64,000 bases of DNA from an uncultured Corynebacterium sp. (lineage in GTDB: Bacteria; Actinomycetota; Actinomycetes; Mycobacteriales; Mycobacteriaceae): assembly GCF_946998835.1 (NCBI RefSeq), contig NZ_CAMQAZ010000008.1, positions 1 through 64,000 on the forward strand, in the 5' to 3' direction. This document shows, piece after piece, positions 26,932-36,103 of this stretch (positions are counted from its first letter, which is position 1; every line of letters starts with the position of its first letter). Position numbers and translations under genes: made by a program. The notes under the pieces are model-generated. The model had not been told where the DNA came from. It ran no database searches and was given only the letters and a program-made list of their open reading frames with translations.

Positions 26932-27819
26932 TTAGCGGTAGACGCCGCGGCCAAGGGTGTCGCACTGTGACATCTTCCCGGACTTGTAGCCGGTTAGGAA
27001 TGCCTTCGTACGCTGCTCGGCCGAACCATGGGTCCAGGAATCCGGCTGGACCCCGCCGCCGGAATGTTGCTGGATGGTGTCATCACCAATGGCCTTCGTA
27101 GTTTTCAGGGCATCGGCGACCTGTTCGTCGGAAAGCGGCTCGAGGATGGCGTCCGGCCCCTTGTCTGCGTAGTAAGCCCAGATACCCGCGTAGCAGTCGG
27201 CCTGCAGCTCAATCTTCACGGCATCGGATTCGGGGCCCGGCTCGTTATAGTTACTGCGGCCGAGCGTGCCCTCCAACTTTTGGATATGGTGGCCGAATTC
27301 GTGCGCCACGACATACTCCTGTGCCAGCGGACCGTTGCCTCCGCCCATACGCTCCAGCGTGCTAAAGAACTCTGTGTCGAAGTACGCCGTTTGGTCGGCG
27401 GGGCAGTAGAAGGGGCCGGTAGACGATGATGCCGCACCACACCCCGAACGAGTAGATCCTTCAAAGAGAACTAGCCCCGGGTTCGTGTACTTGATGCCCG
27501 CCTGTGCGGGAAGCTGCTCCTCCCAAACTCGGTCGACGGAAATACCGGTGAATTCCATACGGCAGTCGATACGATTGTTGGCATCCTCGCCTGTCTTACA
27601 GGGATCTTCACCAGGGGATTGCTGCGCTGTCTGGGAAGACTGGTTGCCCTGTGTGCCAGTCAACTGGTCGAGCTGCCCCGGATCGCCGCCGAGAAGTAAA
27701 TACAAGCCAATGAGTACAAGGCCGCCGATACCACCGCCACCTATAGCAACAGCACGGCCACCGCCCGAGCGTCGTTCGGCCCGTGCCGAGCTCTTTTGGA
27801 AATCATTCCGGAAGGTCAT
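26932..27819 (-). CDS. YpfJ-type neutral zinc metallopeptidase, membrane-anchored
   Basis: This 295-residue protein has a basic N-terminus, a Gly-rich membrane helix (about 25-45) and a Gln/Ser linker. Its extracellular domain carries the zinc motif HEFGHH (about residue 169) and a downstream ELQADCYAG segment likely to contain the third ligand. This fits the putative neutral zinc metallopeptidase (YpfJ) family, whose substrates are unknown. It converges on hisS; no clear terminator separates them. Several Cys residues suggest disulfides outside the cell. Confidence 0.88.
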   Translation of the reverse strand: MTFRNDFQKSSARAERRSGGGRAVAIGGGGIGGLVLIGLYLLLGGDPGQLDQLTGTQGNQSSQTAQQSPGEDPCKTGEDANNRIDCRMEFTGISVDRVWEEQLPAQAGIKYTNPGLVLFEGSTRSGCGAASSSTGPFYCPADQTAYFDTEFFSTLERMGGGNGPLAQEYVVAHEFGHHIQKLEGTLGRSNYNEPGPESDAVKIELQADCYAGIWAYYADKGPDAILEPLSDEQVADALKTTKAIGDDTIQQHSGGGVQPDSWTHGSAEQRTKAFLTGYKSGKMSQCDTLGRGVYR

Positions 27820-27992
27820 AGGACTAAGACTATGGCATAAGCTACAAAAAGCGGATTATTGAAGGCCGGCAGAAACCAATTAAAGCGGGGTCTTCTTCTC
27901 ACGTTTATGGCTTCAAGGTAGACTACACGGACGAAACCGCTCTCTTGAAGCGTTAATCCCAATAGCACCAATTTTGGAAGGACCAATTCGCA

Positions 27993-29822
27993 GTGCTTCG
28001 TACGCATCTTGCCGGAGACCTCCGCGCTGACCTCGCCGGCAGCACAGTAACCCTGACCGGTTGGGTTGGACGCCGCCGCGACCATGGTGGCGTGATTTTC
28101 ATTGACATGCGTGACCGCTCTGGTTACGCCCAGGTTGTGTTCCGCAATAGCGAAGTTGCTGAGCGCGCACACCACCTGCGCAGCGAGTACTGCATTCAGG
28201 TCACCGGTGTCGTGGAGAAGCGCCCGGAGGGTTCCGAGAACCCGAACCTGGCTTCTGGTGAGATTGAGGTCAACGTCACGGAGCTGACCATCCTCAACGA
28301 GTCGGCAGCGCTGCCGTTCCAGCTCGAGGATGTCGGAACTTCCGGCACGGTTGGCGAAGAAGCACGTCTGAAGTACCGCTACCTGGACCTGCGTCGCGAA
28401 GGCCCGGCCAAGATTATGCGTCTGCGTGCCGCTGTCAACCGCGCGGCACGTAAGGTGCTGGACAGCCACGACTTCACTGAGATTGAAACCCCGACGCTGA
28501 CTCGTTCCACCCCGGAGGGTGCTCGTGACTTCGTGGTGCCAGCTCGTCTGAAGCCGGGTACCTTCTACGCTCTGCCGCAGTCCCCGCAGCTATTCAAGCA
28601 GTTGCTGATGGTCGCGGGCATGGAACGCTACTACCAGATTGCTCGTTGCTACCGCGATGAGGACTTCCGTGCTGACCGCCAGCCGGAGTTCACTCAGCTC
28701 GACGTCGAGATGAGCTTTGCAGAGCAGGACGATGTCATTGCACTGGCGGAAGAAATCCTGGTCGCTATCTTTGCAGAGGCCGGTGTTACCGTTCAGACGC
28801 CGATTCCGCGCATGACCTTCAAGGAGGCCATGGAGAAGTACGGATCGGATAAGCCGGATTTGCGCTTCGACATCCCGCTGGTGGAGTGCACCGAGTTCTT
28901 TAAGGACACCACTTTCCGGGTCTTCCAGAACGACTACGTCGGCGCAGTTGTGATGGACGGTGGCGCATCGCAGCCTCGTCGTCAGCTGGATGCGTGGCAG
29001 GATTGGGCCCGCCAGCGCGGTGCCAAGGGCCTGGCTTACATCCTCGTCGGCGAAGATGGCTCCCTGGGCGGTCCGGTTGCCAAGAACATCACTGACGCAG
29101 AGCGCGAAGGTATTGCGGAACACGTCGGTGCCAAGCCGGGCGACTGCATCTTCTTCGCAGCAGGTGACGCAAAGAGCTCCCGCGCGCTGCTCGGTGCCGC
29201 TCGTGGTGAGATTGCCAAGAAGCTCGGCCTGATTAAGGACGGCGACTGGGCATTCACCTGGGTCGTCGATGCACCACTGTTCGAGCCGGCTGCGGATGCC
29301 ACCGCTTCCGGCGATGTGGCTTTGGGCCACTCCCAGTGGACCGCCGTCCACCACGCCTTCACCTCACCGAAGCCGGAGCACATGGATACCTTCGACAAGG
29401 ATCCGGGTAACGCACTGGCATACGCCTACGACATTGTCTGCAACGGCAACGAAATTGGCGGCGGCTCCATTCGTATCCACCGTCCGGATGTTCAGAAGCG
29501 GGTCTTCGACGTCATGGGCATCGGTGAGGAAGAGGCACAGGAGCAGTTCGGCTTCCTGCTGGATGCCTTCCAGTACGGTGCCCCGCCGCACGGTGGTATC
29601 GCATTCGGTTGGGACCGTATCGTGTCCCTGCTGGCCGGCGTTGACTCCATTCGCGAAGTTATTGCCTTCCCGAAGTCCGGTGGCGGTGTCGACCCGTTGA
29701 CCGACGCTCCTACTCCGATTACCGCCCAACAGCGCAAGGAGACCGGCATCGATTTCAAGCCGAAGCAGAAGCAGAAGGCCGATAACAGCAAGGCAGCGGC
29801 AGGCGCCGGCGAGGACAAGTAA
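27993..29822 (+). CDS. aspS: Aspartyl-tRNA synthetase, probably non-discriminating (Asp/Asn)
   Basis: This 609-residue bacterial-type AspRS has an OB anticodon domain (1-110), a class II core, the GAD insertion (about 290-420) and a C-terminal motif 3 (FGWDR). His-31 in RRRDHGG is the residue linked with relaxed tRNA specificity; discriminating enzymes usually have Leu there. It may thus also make Asp-tRNA-Asn for GatCAB conversion; that is inference. The tail is Lys/Ala-rich and disordered. GTG start behind GAAGGACC. Confidence 0.95.
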   Translation: MLRTHLAGDLRADLAGSTVTLTGWVGRRRDHGGVIFIDMRDRSGYAQVVFRNSEVAERAHHLRSEYCIQVTGVVEKRPEGSENPNLASGEIEVNVTELTILNESAALPFQLEDVGTSGTVGEEARLKYRYLDLRREGPAKIMRLRAAVNRAARKVLDSHDFTEIETPTLTRSTPEGARDFVVPARLKPGTFYALPQSPQLFKQLLMVAGMERYYQIARCYRDEDFRADRQPEFTQLDVEMSFAEQDDVIALAEEILVAIFAEAGVTVQTPIPRMTFKEAMEKYGSDKPDLRFDIPLVECTEFFKDTTFRVFQNDYVGAVVMDGGASQPRRQLDAWQDWARQRGAKGLAYILVGEDGSLGGPVAKNITDAEREGIAEHVGAKPGDCIFFAAGDAKSSRALLGAARGEIAKKLGLIKDGDWAFTWVVDAPLFEPAADATASGDVALGHSQWTAVHHAFTSPKPEHMDTFDKDPGNALAYAYDIVCNGNEIGGGSIRIHRPDVQKRVFDVMGIGEEEAQEQFGFLLDAFQYGAPPHGGIAFGWDRIVSLLAGVDSIREVIAFPKSGGGVDPLTDAPTPITAQQRKETGIDFKPKQKQKADNSKAAAGAGEDK

Positions 29823-29859
29823 ACGCTTGACTGTAACTGGCTCATTGAAAGGGCATTCA

Positions 29860-31041
29860 ATGGAGTACTCGGACGACGCTGCAGCAGAAGTTGACAGCGT
29901 AGTAAAAGACGCGGAGGCACTGCTTTCCGCCCGGTTCGGCGGCACCCCGATGTTGTCGGATCCAGAAGTACTCTCGGGTCAGTCCAACGCACTTGTTGTC
30001 CGCGTCCGGGTCGCGTCGAACCCGTTTATGCAGGAACGCACGGTCGTCGTAAAGCAAATTCCCGTAACTACAGACGATGTCGATCCTGCTGTACTACGGG
30101 AAGTCGTGGCGTACCAATTCATCAATACGCTGCCTGACGACGTCCGTCCGGGGCCTCAGCTCCTTGCTTACGATGTTTCCAAGCAACTGCTGGTTCTGAG
30201 CGATGTCGGTGTTGTGGAGACGCTTGCGGACGTTCTGATTCGCGGTGACGAAGAACGTCGTTTGCGGGCATTCCGCAGCCTCGGCGCGTCACTTGGGCGA
30301 ATGCACATTCACACGCATACTCGCGAAGATGGGTTTGAGACTCTGCGTCGCCGTCTGTGGTCGAAAAACAAGGTCGATCGCGAGGCACTAGAGGCTCGTG
30401 ATCACGGCATTGTGTCGGCGATTCGCTTTGGCATGCGGGCGATTGAGGGTTCGGGGATTCCCGTTTCCGATGCCGTGCGCTCCTTCGGCGATGACGCTGC
30501 CCGCCGTATTGAAAAGGGCACGCACCGGGCATTCACACCTTTTGATCTTGCCCCGGACAATATTCTCCTGGCGGACAAGGTCCAGTTCCTCGACTACGAA
30601 TGGGCTGGTTACCGCGATGTCATATTCGATGTGGCCAGTGTGGTTGCAGGCTTCCCGCTGCATGTTTTCGTCGAGAGGCCATCGGAGGAAGAGGTCGACG
30701 TCTTTGTCCGCGCGTGGATGGAGGAGATTCGCGACCACTGGTATCGCGGCGTTAATGACCGCCGGATGATGGCTTTCATCGCGGCGGCTTTGCTCGGATG
30801 GCTTTTCATCTCCGCTACGGTCTCGTTCTTCGGTTCACCGAAGGCGGCCCTGTGGGTGGGTCATGAGGGACGGACAGACCTGAACCCAGAAGTGGGAGGT
30901 TCAGCGCTGGAAAAGCGAGACATGGCCAACACTGCCCGCGCCATCGCACAGTTCGCGCATAAGTGTGAGGATGATCGCGCCGCCGAATTGGAGAAGTTCG
31001 CGCACGCAGTCATCGAGTTCTTAGAGGAAGAGGAAGGCTAG
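29860..31041 (+). CDS. Kinase-fold (aminoglycoside phosphotransferase-like) protein
   Basis: This protein of about 393 residues begins at ATG 29860 with GAAAGGG six bases upstream; a TTG at 29827 is less likely. The protein-kinase-like fold is suggested by VVVKQIP (possible ATP Lys), PFDLAPDNILL and FLDYEWAGYRDVIFDVA. The catalytic loop retains Asp and Asn of HxDxxxxN, but the His is replaced by Pro. The metal-binding Asp of LDYE is present. The substrate is unknown; sugars, choline or aminoglycosides are all possible for the family. It follows aspS closely and precedes rarA by eight bases. Confidence 0.75.
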   Translation: MEYSDDAAAEVDSVVKDAEALLSARFGGTPMLSDPEVLSGQSNALVVRVRVASNPFMQERTVVVKQIPVTTDDVDPAVLREVVAYQFINTLPDDVRPGPQLLAYDVSKQLLVLSDVGVVETLADVLIRGDEERRLRAFRSLGASLGRMHIHTHTREDGFETLRRRLWSKNKVDREALEARDHGIVSAIRFGMRAIEGSGIPVSDAVRSFGDDAARRIEKGTHRAFTPFDLAPDNILLADKVQFLDYEWAGYRDVIFDVASVVAGFPLHVFVERPSEEEVDVFVRAWMEEIRDHWYRGVNDRRMMAFIAAALLGWLFISATVSFFGSPKAALWVGHEGRTDLNPEVGGSALEKRDMANTARAIAQFAHKCEDDRAAELEKFAHAVIEFLEEEEG

Positions 31042-31049
31042 GGTACACA

Positions 31050-32516
31050 GTGGCGGATCCGAACCAGCTGCCGACAGGCGATGCAGACGGCTCCGCCGAT
31101 GCCATGCCAGGGCTTTTCGACGAGCCTTCGGTCGCACGCCCCACGGAGGCGAAGACGACTGGTCGAGGTGCGGGCTCAAGCAGCAGCGGTGCAAACTCTG
31201 ATGCCAAAGCCTACTTTCATCCAGGTGCGCACGCACCGTTGGCGGTACGCATGCGACCGCGCAACCTTGATGAAGTCGTCGGTCAAGACCACCTGCTAGC
31301 ACCTGGAGCACCGTTGCGCCGTCTGGTTGAGGGCGGCGGTGACACCTCCGTGATTTTGTTTGGGCCTCCGGGGACGGGCAAAACCACTCTTGCCAGTTTG
31401 ATTTCCGCTGCGACCGGCCGACATTTTGAAGCGCTTTCCGCACTCAATGCTGGAGTGAAGGAAGTGCGCGCGGTTATCGACACTGCTCGTCGCACGCTCG
31501 TCAACGAAGGTATTCAAACTGTGCTCTTCATTGACGAGGTGCACCGCTTTTCCAAAACGCAACAGGATGCCTTGCTGGGTGCCGTGGAAAACCGCATTGT
31601 CCTACTCGTTGCGGCAACCACCGAGAACCCCTCGTTCTCAGTGGTGTCCCCGCTACTCAGCCGGTCACTTCTGTTGCAATTGCAGCCACTGGATGACGAT
31701 GCCGTCGGCACGCTCATTGATCGAGCGCTTACTGATGAGCGGGGGCTGGGTGGTCGCGTCAGCATGACAGACGATGCCCGAAAGCAACTTATTGCGCTGG
31801 CAGCTGGTGATGCCCGACGTTCACTTACCTATCTGGAGGCCGCCGCAGAGGCCGTGGCAGACGGCGAGCAGATTACCGCGGAATCGCTTGCCAATTCGAT
31901 TAACCGGGCAGTAGTTCGCTATGACCGCGATGGGGACCAGCATTACGACGTCACCAGCGCGTTTATTAAGTCCGTGCGTGGATCTGATGTCGATGCTGCC
32001 CTGCATTACTTGGCGCGGATGATTGAAGGTGGGGAAGACCCTCGGTTTATTGCTCGCCGTATCGTCATCCTGGCCAGCGAAGACATTGGCATGGCAGACC
32101 CGACAGCCCTGCAAACTGCCGTCGCCGCGGCGCAGGCGGTTGCATTAATTGGTATGCCGGAAGCCCGCCTGACGTTGGCACAGGCAACTATTCACCTGGC
32201 CACAGCACCGAAATCCAATTCGGTCATAAACGCGATTGATGCGGCGCTGAAGGACGTTCGTGCCGGAAAAACCGGGCCAGTTCCTCCGCATTTGCGCGAC
32301 GGACATTACAGCGGGGCCAAGGACCTCGGCCACGCGGTGGACTATATCTACCCGCACAATGATCCGATAGGCGTTGTTGCTCAGCAGTATCCGCCAGATC
32401 AATTGGTGGGCACTGATTACTTTGTCCCGTCGAACCATGGCCGAGAAAATGGGATGGCGGAGTACCTAGGACGTATTCGCCGGATTGTCAGAGGCATCCG
32501 TCGGAAGTCGAAGTAG
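31050..32516 (+). CDS. rarA: Replication-associated recombination protein A, AAA ATPase
   Basis: This 488-residue protein belongs to the RarA/MgsA (Mgs1/WRNIP1) family acting at stalled replication forks. Walker A GPPGTGKTT is at about residue 109, Walker B LFIDEVHRFSK follows, and sensor ATTENPSF is present. The C-terminal tetramerisation domain includes RFIARRIVILASEDIGMADP. An N-terminal 65-residue low-complexity extension precedes the core. The start is GTG. The location before alaS matches mycobacteria. Confidence 0.94.
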   Translation: MADPNQLPTGDADGSADAMPGLFDEPSVARPTEAKTTGRGAGSSSSGANSDAKAYFHPGAHAPLAVRMRPRNLDEVVGQDHLLAPGAPLRRLVEGGGDTSVILFGPPGTGKTTLASLISAATGRHFEALSALNAGVKEVRAVIDTARRTLVNEGIQTVLFIDEVHRFSKTQQDALLGAVENRIVLLVAATTENPSFSVVSPLLSRSLLLQLQPLDDDAVGTLIDRALTDERGLGGRVSMTDDARKQLIALAAGDARRSLTYLEAAAEAVADGEQITAESLANSINRAVVRYDRDGDQHYDVTSAFIKSVRGSDVDAALHYLARMIEGGEDPRFIARRIVILASEDIGMADPTALQTAVAAAQAVALIGMPEARLTLAQATIHLATAPKSNSVINAIDAALKDVRAGKTGPVPPHLRDGHYSGAKDLGHAVDYIYPHNDPIGVVAQQYPPDQLVGTDYFVPSNHGRENGMAEYLGRIRRIVRGIRRKSK

Positions 32517-32642
32517 GCGGGCTCGACGGTTTCACGTGTCGTCGATGGGGTGGTTTTAAAGTTGCCCGAACCTAGCGGGTAGACTGCTAGTTTTGTATTA
32601 AACATCTCGGACGCTCGACGTGAAACGAGGAAGTAGAACACC

Positions 32643-35303
32643 GTGCAGACTCATGAAATTCGAAATCGCTTTATCCAGCATTTCGTGAAGGCGGGACACA
32701 CCGAGGTCCCCAGTGCCTCCCTGGTTTTGGATGACCCGAACCTCCTGTTCGTCAACGCAGGCATGGTGCCGTTCAAGCCCTACTTCCTCGGCAATGAGAC
32801 TCCGGAGTTCTCAACCGCGACCTCTATCCAGAAGTGTGTGCGCACGCTGGATATTGAAGAGGTGGGTATCACCACTCGCCACAACACTTTCTTCCAGATG
32901 GCGGGTAACTTCTCGTTCGGAGATTACTTCAAGGAAGGTGCCATCACTCACGCATGGAGCCTTCTGACCGGAGCTGTTGAGGACGGCGGATTTGGCATCC
33001 CGGCTGAGAAGCTGTGGGTAACAGTCTTCCTCGATGACGACGAAGCCCACGACATCTGGCACAAAAAGGTCGGTGTGCCAGAAGAGCGTATTCAGCGCCG
33101 AGGTATGGCGGACAACTACTGGTCCATGGGCGTTCCAGGCCCGTGCGGTCCCTGCTCGGAAATCTTCTACGACCGTGGCCCAGAGTACGGTGCCGATGGT
33201 GGCCCAGAGGCTGACGAGGATCGTTACATCGAGATTTGGAACCTCGTGTTCATGCAGAACGAGCGTGGCGAGGGCACGGGCAAGGACGCTTTCGAGATTC
33301 TCGGCCCACTGCCGAAAAAGAACATCGATACCGGCATGGGCATCGAGCGCGTTGCGTTCCTGCTGCAGGGTGTCGACAACGTTTACGAAACTGACCTACT
33401 GCGTCCGGTTATCGACGAGGCCGAGAAGCTCACCGGCTCGAAATACAGCTCGAATCATCAGGACGATATCCGCTTCCGCGTCATCGCTGATCACAGCCGC
33501 ACTGGCTTGATGCTGATGCTCGACGGTGTCACCCCGTCGAACTCCGATCGTGGCTATATTCTGCGTCGCCTGCTGCGTCGTATCATCCGCTCTGCGCGCC
33601 TTCTTGGGGCTAACGGTCCGGTATTGGAAAAGCTGATTGGTGTCGCTGCCGAGACCATGACTCCGTCCTACCCGGAGATTGCCGAGAGCTGGAACCGCAT
33701 TCGCCGCGTAGCTGTCGCCGAAGAGAAGACCTTCACCAAGACCCTGTCGGCCGGTGAAGAGCTGTTTGAGCGCGCTGCCTCCAAGGCCAAGGCGGAGGGC
33801 AAGACTGTCCTGTCCGGTCACGATGCCTTCACCTTGCATGACACGCATGGTTTCCCAATCGATCTGACCATCGAAATGGCCGAAGAAGCTGGCCTGACCA
33901 TCGACCGCGATGAATTCGACCGCGAGATGGCAGAGCAAAAGGCCCGTGCAAAGGCCGACAGCCAGGCCAAGAAGCAGTCGCACACTGACCTGCACGTCTA
34001 CCGCGAGTTCATCGACGAGCACCCGACGTCTTTCACCGGCTACGATCGGCTTGCCGACGAGTCCACGATTCTCGGTATCATCGCCGATGGTCAGAAGCAG
34101 GCTTTTGCCGCTGAGGGCGACGAGATTGAGGTCATTCTCGACCGCACGCCACTTTACGCCGAGGCCGGAGGCCAGCTGGCTGATCGCGGTCGCATCGTGA
34201 CTGATTCCGGCGCCGTGGTTCACATTAACGATGTCCAGAAGGTGGGCAAGAAGCTGTGGCTGCACAAGGGCATCGTCACTGCCGGTGAATTCACCCCGGG
34301 TGTTTCCGCTGAAGCATTGGTTGATGAACAGTGGCGACACGGTGCTCGCCAGGCACACACTGCAACTCACCTGATTCACGGTGCTCTGCGCCAGGTCTTG
34401 GGCGATACTGCAACCCAGGCTGGTTCTATGAATAAGCCGGGCTACCTCCGTTTCGACTTCAAGTACGGCGAGCAGCTCACTGCGGAGCAGCTCCGCGAGA
34501 TTGAGCAGATTACCAACGAGGCTATTGATAACGACTGGGCTGTCAATACCGCCGAGATGCCGCTGGAAGAAGCAAAGGCCTCCGGAGCGATGGCACTGTT
34601 CAACGAGAACTATGGTGACATTGTCCGCGTCGTGGAGATTGGTGGACCGTTCTCCATTGAGCTCTGTGGCGGTACCCACGTCTCGCACTCATCGCAGATT
34701 GGCCCGGTAGCGGTATTGGGTGAGTCCTCGGTCGGCTCCGGCGTACGTCGTATTGAGGCTTACTCGGGTATTGATTCCTTCCGGTACCTATCCACTGAGC
34801 GTCTCCTGGCGGAGCGGTTGGCCACTGAATTCAAGGCTCCGTCTGCCGAGCTGCCAGATCGCATCGCGGCACTAGCTGAGAAGCTAAAGGCTGCGGAGAA
34901 GCAGCTCGCTGATTTCAAGGCGGGGCAACTGCTGGCTAATGCGGCTTCCCACCTCGAGTCCGCTCGGACTGTCGGTGATGTCACATACCTCGGGCTCCAG
35001 CTGCCTGAAGGCACCGAGATGAAGGACATCCGTTCGCTTGCAAACGACCTGTCGAAGCGTCTTGCAGATCGTCCGAGCGTCATTGCTCTGATCTCCAGCG
35101 CAGGAGGCAAGGTCCCGTTCGTAGTCGCTGTTTCCGACGAAGCTGTCGATCGCGGTATCAAGGCGGGTGACCTGGTTAAGCTGATGGGCGCCAAGGTCGG
35201 CGGCAAGGGCGGCGGTAAGCCGGCAATGGCACAGGGCTCCGGTTCTGATGCCGCAGGTATTGATGCCGCGTTGGCTGCGGTCGAGGCCGAGCTGTCTAAG
35301 TAG
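32643..35303 (+). CDS. alaS: Alanyl-tRNA synthetase
   Basis: This 886-residue enzyme has the full layout: class II core (1-about 240; NTFFQMAGNFSFGDYFK), tRNA recognition (about 240-460), editing domain with HTATHLIHG and CGGTHVSHS metal ligands (about 565-675), and C-Ala domain at the end with a Gly/Lys-rich segment. The editing site looks intact. The GTG start follows a 126-base leader with no T-box sequence. Confidence 0.98.
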   Translation: MQTHEIRNRFIQHFVKAGHTEVPSASLVLDDPNLLFVNAGMVPFKPYFLGNETPEFSTATSIQKCVRTLDIEEVGITTRHNTFFQMAGNFSFGDYFKEGAITHAWSLLTGAVEDGGFGIPAEKLWVTVFLDDDEAHDIWHKKVGVPEERIQRRGMADNYWSMGVPGPCGPCSEIFYDRGPEYGADGGPEADEDRYIEIWNLVFMQNERGEGTGKDAFEILGPLPKKNIDTGMGIERVAFLLQGVDNVYETDLLRPVIDEAEKLTGSKYSSNHQDDIRFRVIADHSRTGLMLMLDGVTPSNSDRGYILRRLLRRIIRSARLLGANGPVLEKLIGVAAETMTPSYPEIAESWNRIRRVAVAEEKTFTKTLSAGEELFERAASKAKAEGKTVLSGHDAFTLHDTHGFPIDLTIEMAEEAGLTIDRDEFDREMAEQKARAKADSQAKKQSHTDLHVYREFIDEHPTSFTGYDRLADESTILGIIADGQKQAFAAEGDEIEVILDRTPLYAEAGGQLADRGRIVTDSGAVVHINDVQKVGKKLWLHKGIVTAGEFTPGVSAEALVDEQWRHGARQAHTATHLIHGALRQVLGDTATQAGSMNKPGYLRFDFKYGEQLTAEQLREIEQITNEAIDNDWAVNTAEMPLEEAKASGAMALFNENYGDIVRVVEIGGPFSIELCGGTHVSHSSQIGPVAVLGESSVGSGVRRIEAYSGIDSFRYLSTERLLAERLATEFKAPSAELPDRIAALAEKLKAAEKQLADFKAGQLLANAASHLESARTVGDVTYLGLQLPEGTEMKDIRSLANDLSKRLADRPSVIALISSAGGKVPFVVAVSDEAVDRGIKAGDLVKLMGAKVGGKGGGKPAMAQGSGSDAAGIDAALAAVEAELSK

Positions 35304-35340
35304 CTGAAAAGTGGCTGTCCTATCGGGAGAACGATAAAAC

Positions 35341-35844
35341 ATGGCTAAGCCCCGTATTGATGTCCCCGGACAGGATGATCCCGGACGGGGGCGACGGCTT
35401 GGAATCGACGTTGGCGATGTCCGCGTTGGGGTAGCGGTCTCTGACCCTGACTGTATTCTCGCGACACCGGTTGAGACGGTGGCGCGAGCAACCGGCCGCA
35501 AGGATCCGGACGGCCCTGACATCGATCGACTCGTAGAGTTGGCCACTGAGTTGGAGGTCGTAGAAATTGTCGTCGGCATGCCGCTGATGCTTGACGGCTC
35601 GTTCGGTACGTCTGCACGTAAGGCCACTGACGTGGGGTTTCGATTGAAGCGTCGGCTTGGTGACCGCGTCGCCGTGCACTATGCAGATGAGCGTATGACG
35701 ACAGTGATGGCACAGTCGCGGCTGCATGCAGCTGGCATTGACGTCAAGTCGGGGCGTCAGATCATCGACCAGGCCGCTGCAGTAGAAATTCTGCAGTCCT
35801 GGTTGGATCAGCGTTCGAAGTTATTGGCCGATAATACCGACTAG
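35341..35844 (+). CDS. ruvX: Putative pre-16S rRNA nuclease RuvX/YqgF
   Basis: This 167-residue RNase H-fold protein has GIDVGDVRVGVAVSD (first catalytic Asp) and DERMTT (acidic active-site residue) near position 120. The family processes the 5' end of 16S rRNA in E. coli. It sits between alaS and mltG as in mycobacteria. Confidence 0.92.
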   Translation: MAKPRIDVPGQDDPGRGRRLGIDVGDVRVGVAVSDPDCILATPVETVARATGRKDPDGPDIDRLVELATELEVVEIVVGMPLMLDGSFGTSARKATDVGFRLKRRLGDRVAVHYADERMTTVMAQSRLHAAGIDVKSGRQIIDQAAAVEILQSWLDQRSKLLADNTD

Positions 35845-35882
35845 GGGGCACACAAAAGTTACCAAAAGGTGACAATTCCCCC
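35844..35882 (+). terminator. Compound hairpin after ruvX
   Basis: GGGGG (35844-35848) pairs with CCCCC (35878-35882), enclosing a second stem GTTACC-AAAA-GGTGAC (35858-35873). No T-run follows. It overlaps the ruvX stop codon and may mark the transcript end. Confidence 0.4.
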
Positions 35883-36103
35883 TGCTTTGCGCAATTATTA
35901 AGTGTGTAATGCCTAAGCACGCCGGGTCGTGCCCGGAATTATGAAGAACTTAAAATGGTGAATCACATCTGGATTGCAGCGCGGCTTTACGACGGAATCG
36001 TATAAGCCTTGTTGCGCCAGTTGTCGTTTGATGCGTGTCGTACCTAGTTTTTTCGACTCGAACTGATACCGATGAAAGTGATTCACGTTCGAGGAGATTA
36101 TTG

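Noticed and set aside
33396..34688. A 430-codon minus-strand frame opposite alaS
   Set aside because: Shadow of the AlaRS core and editing domain; no independent support.
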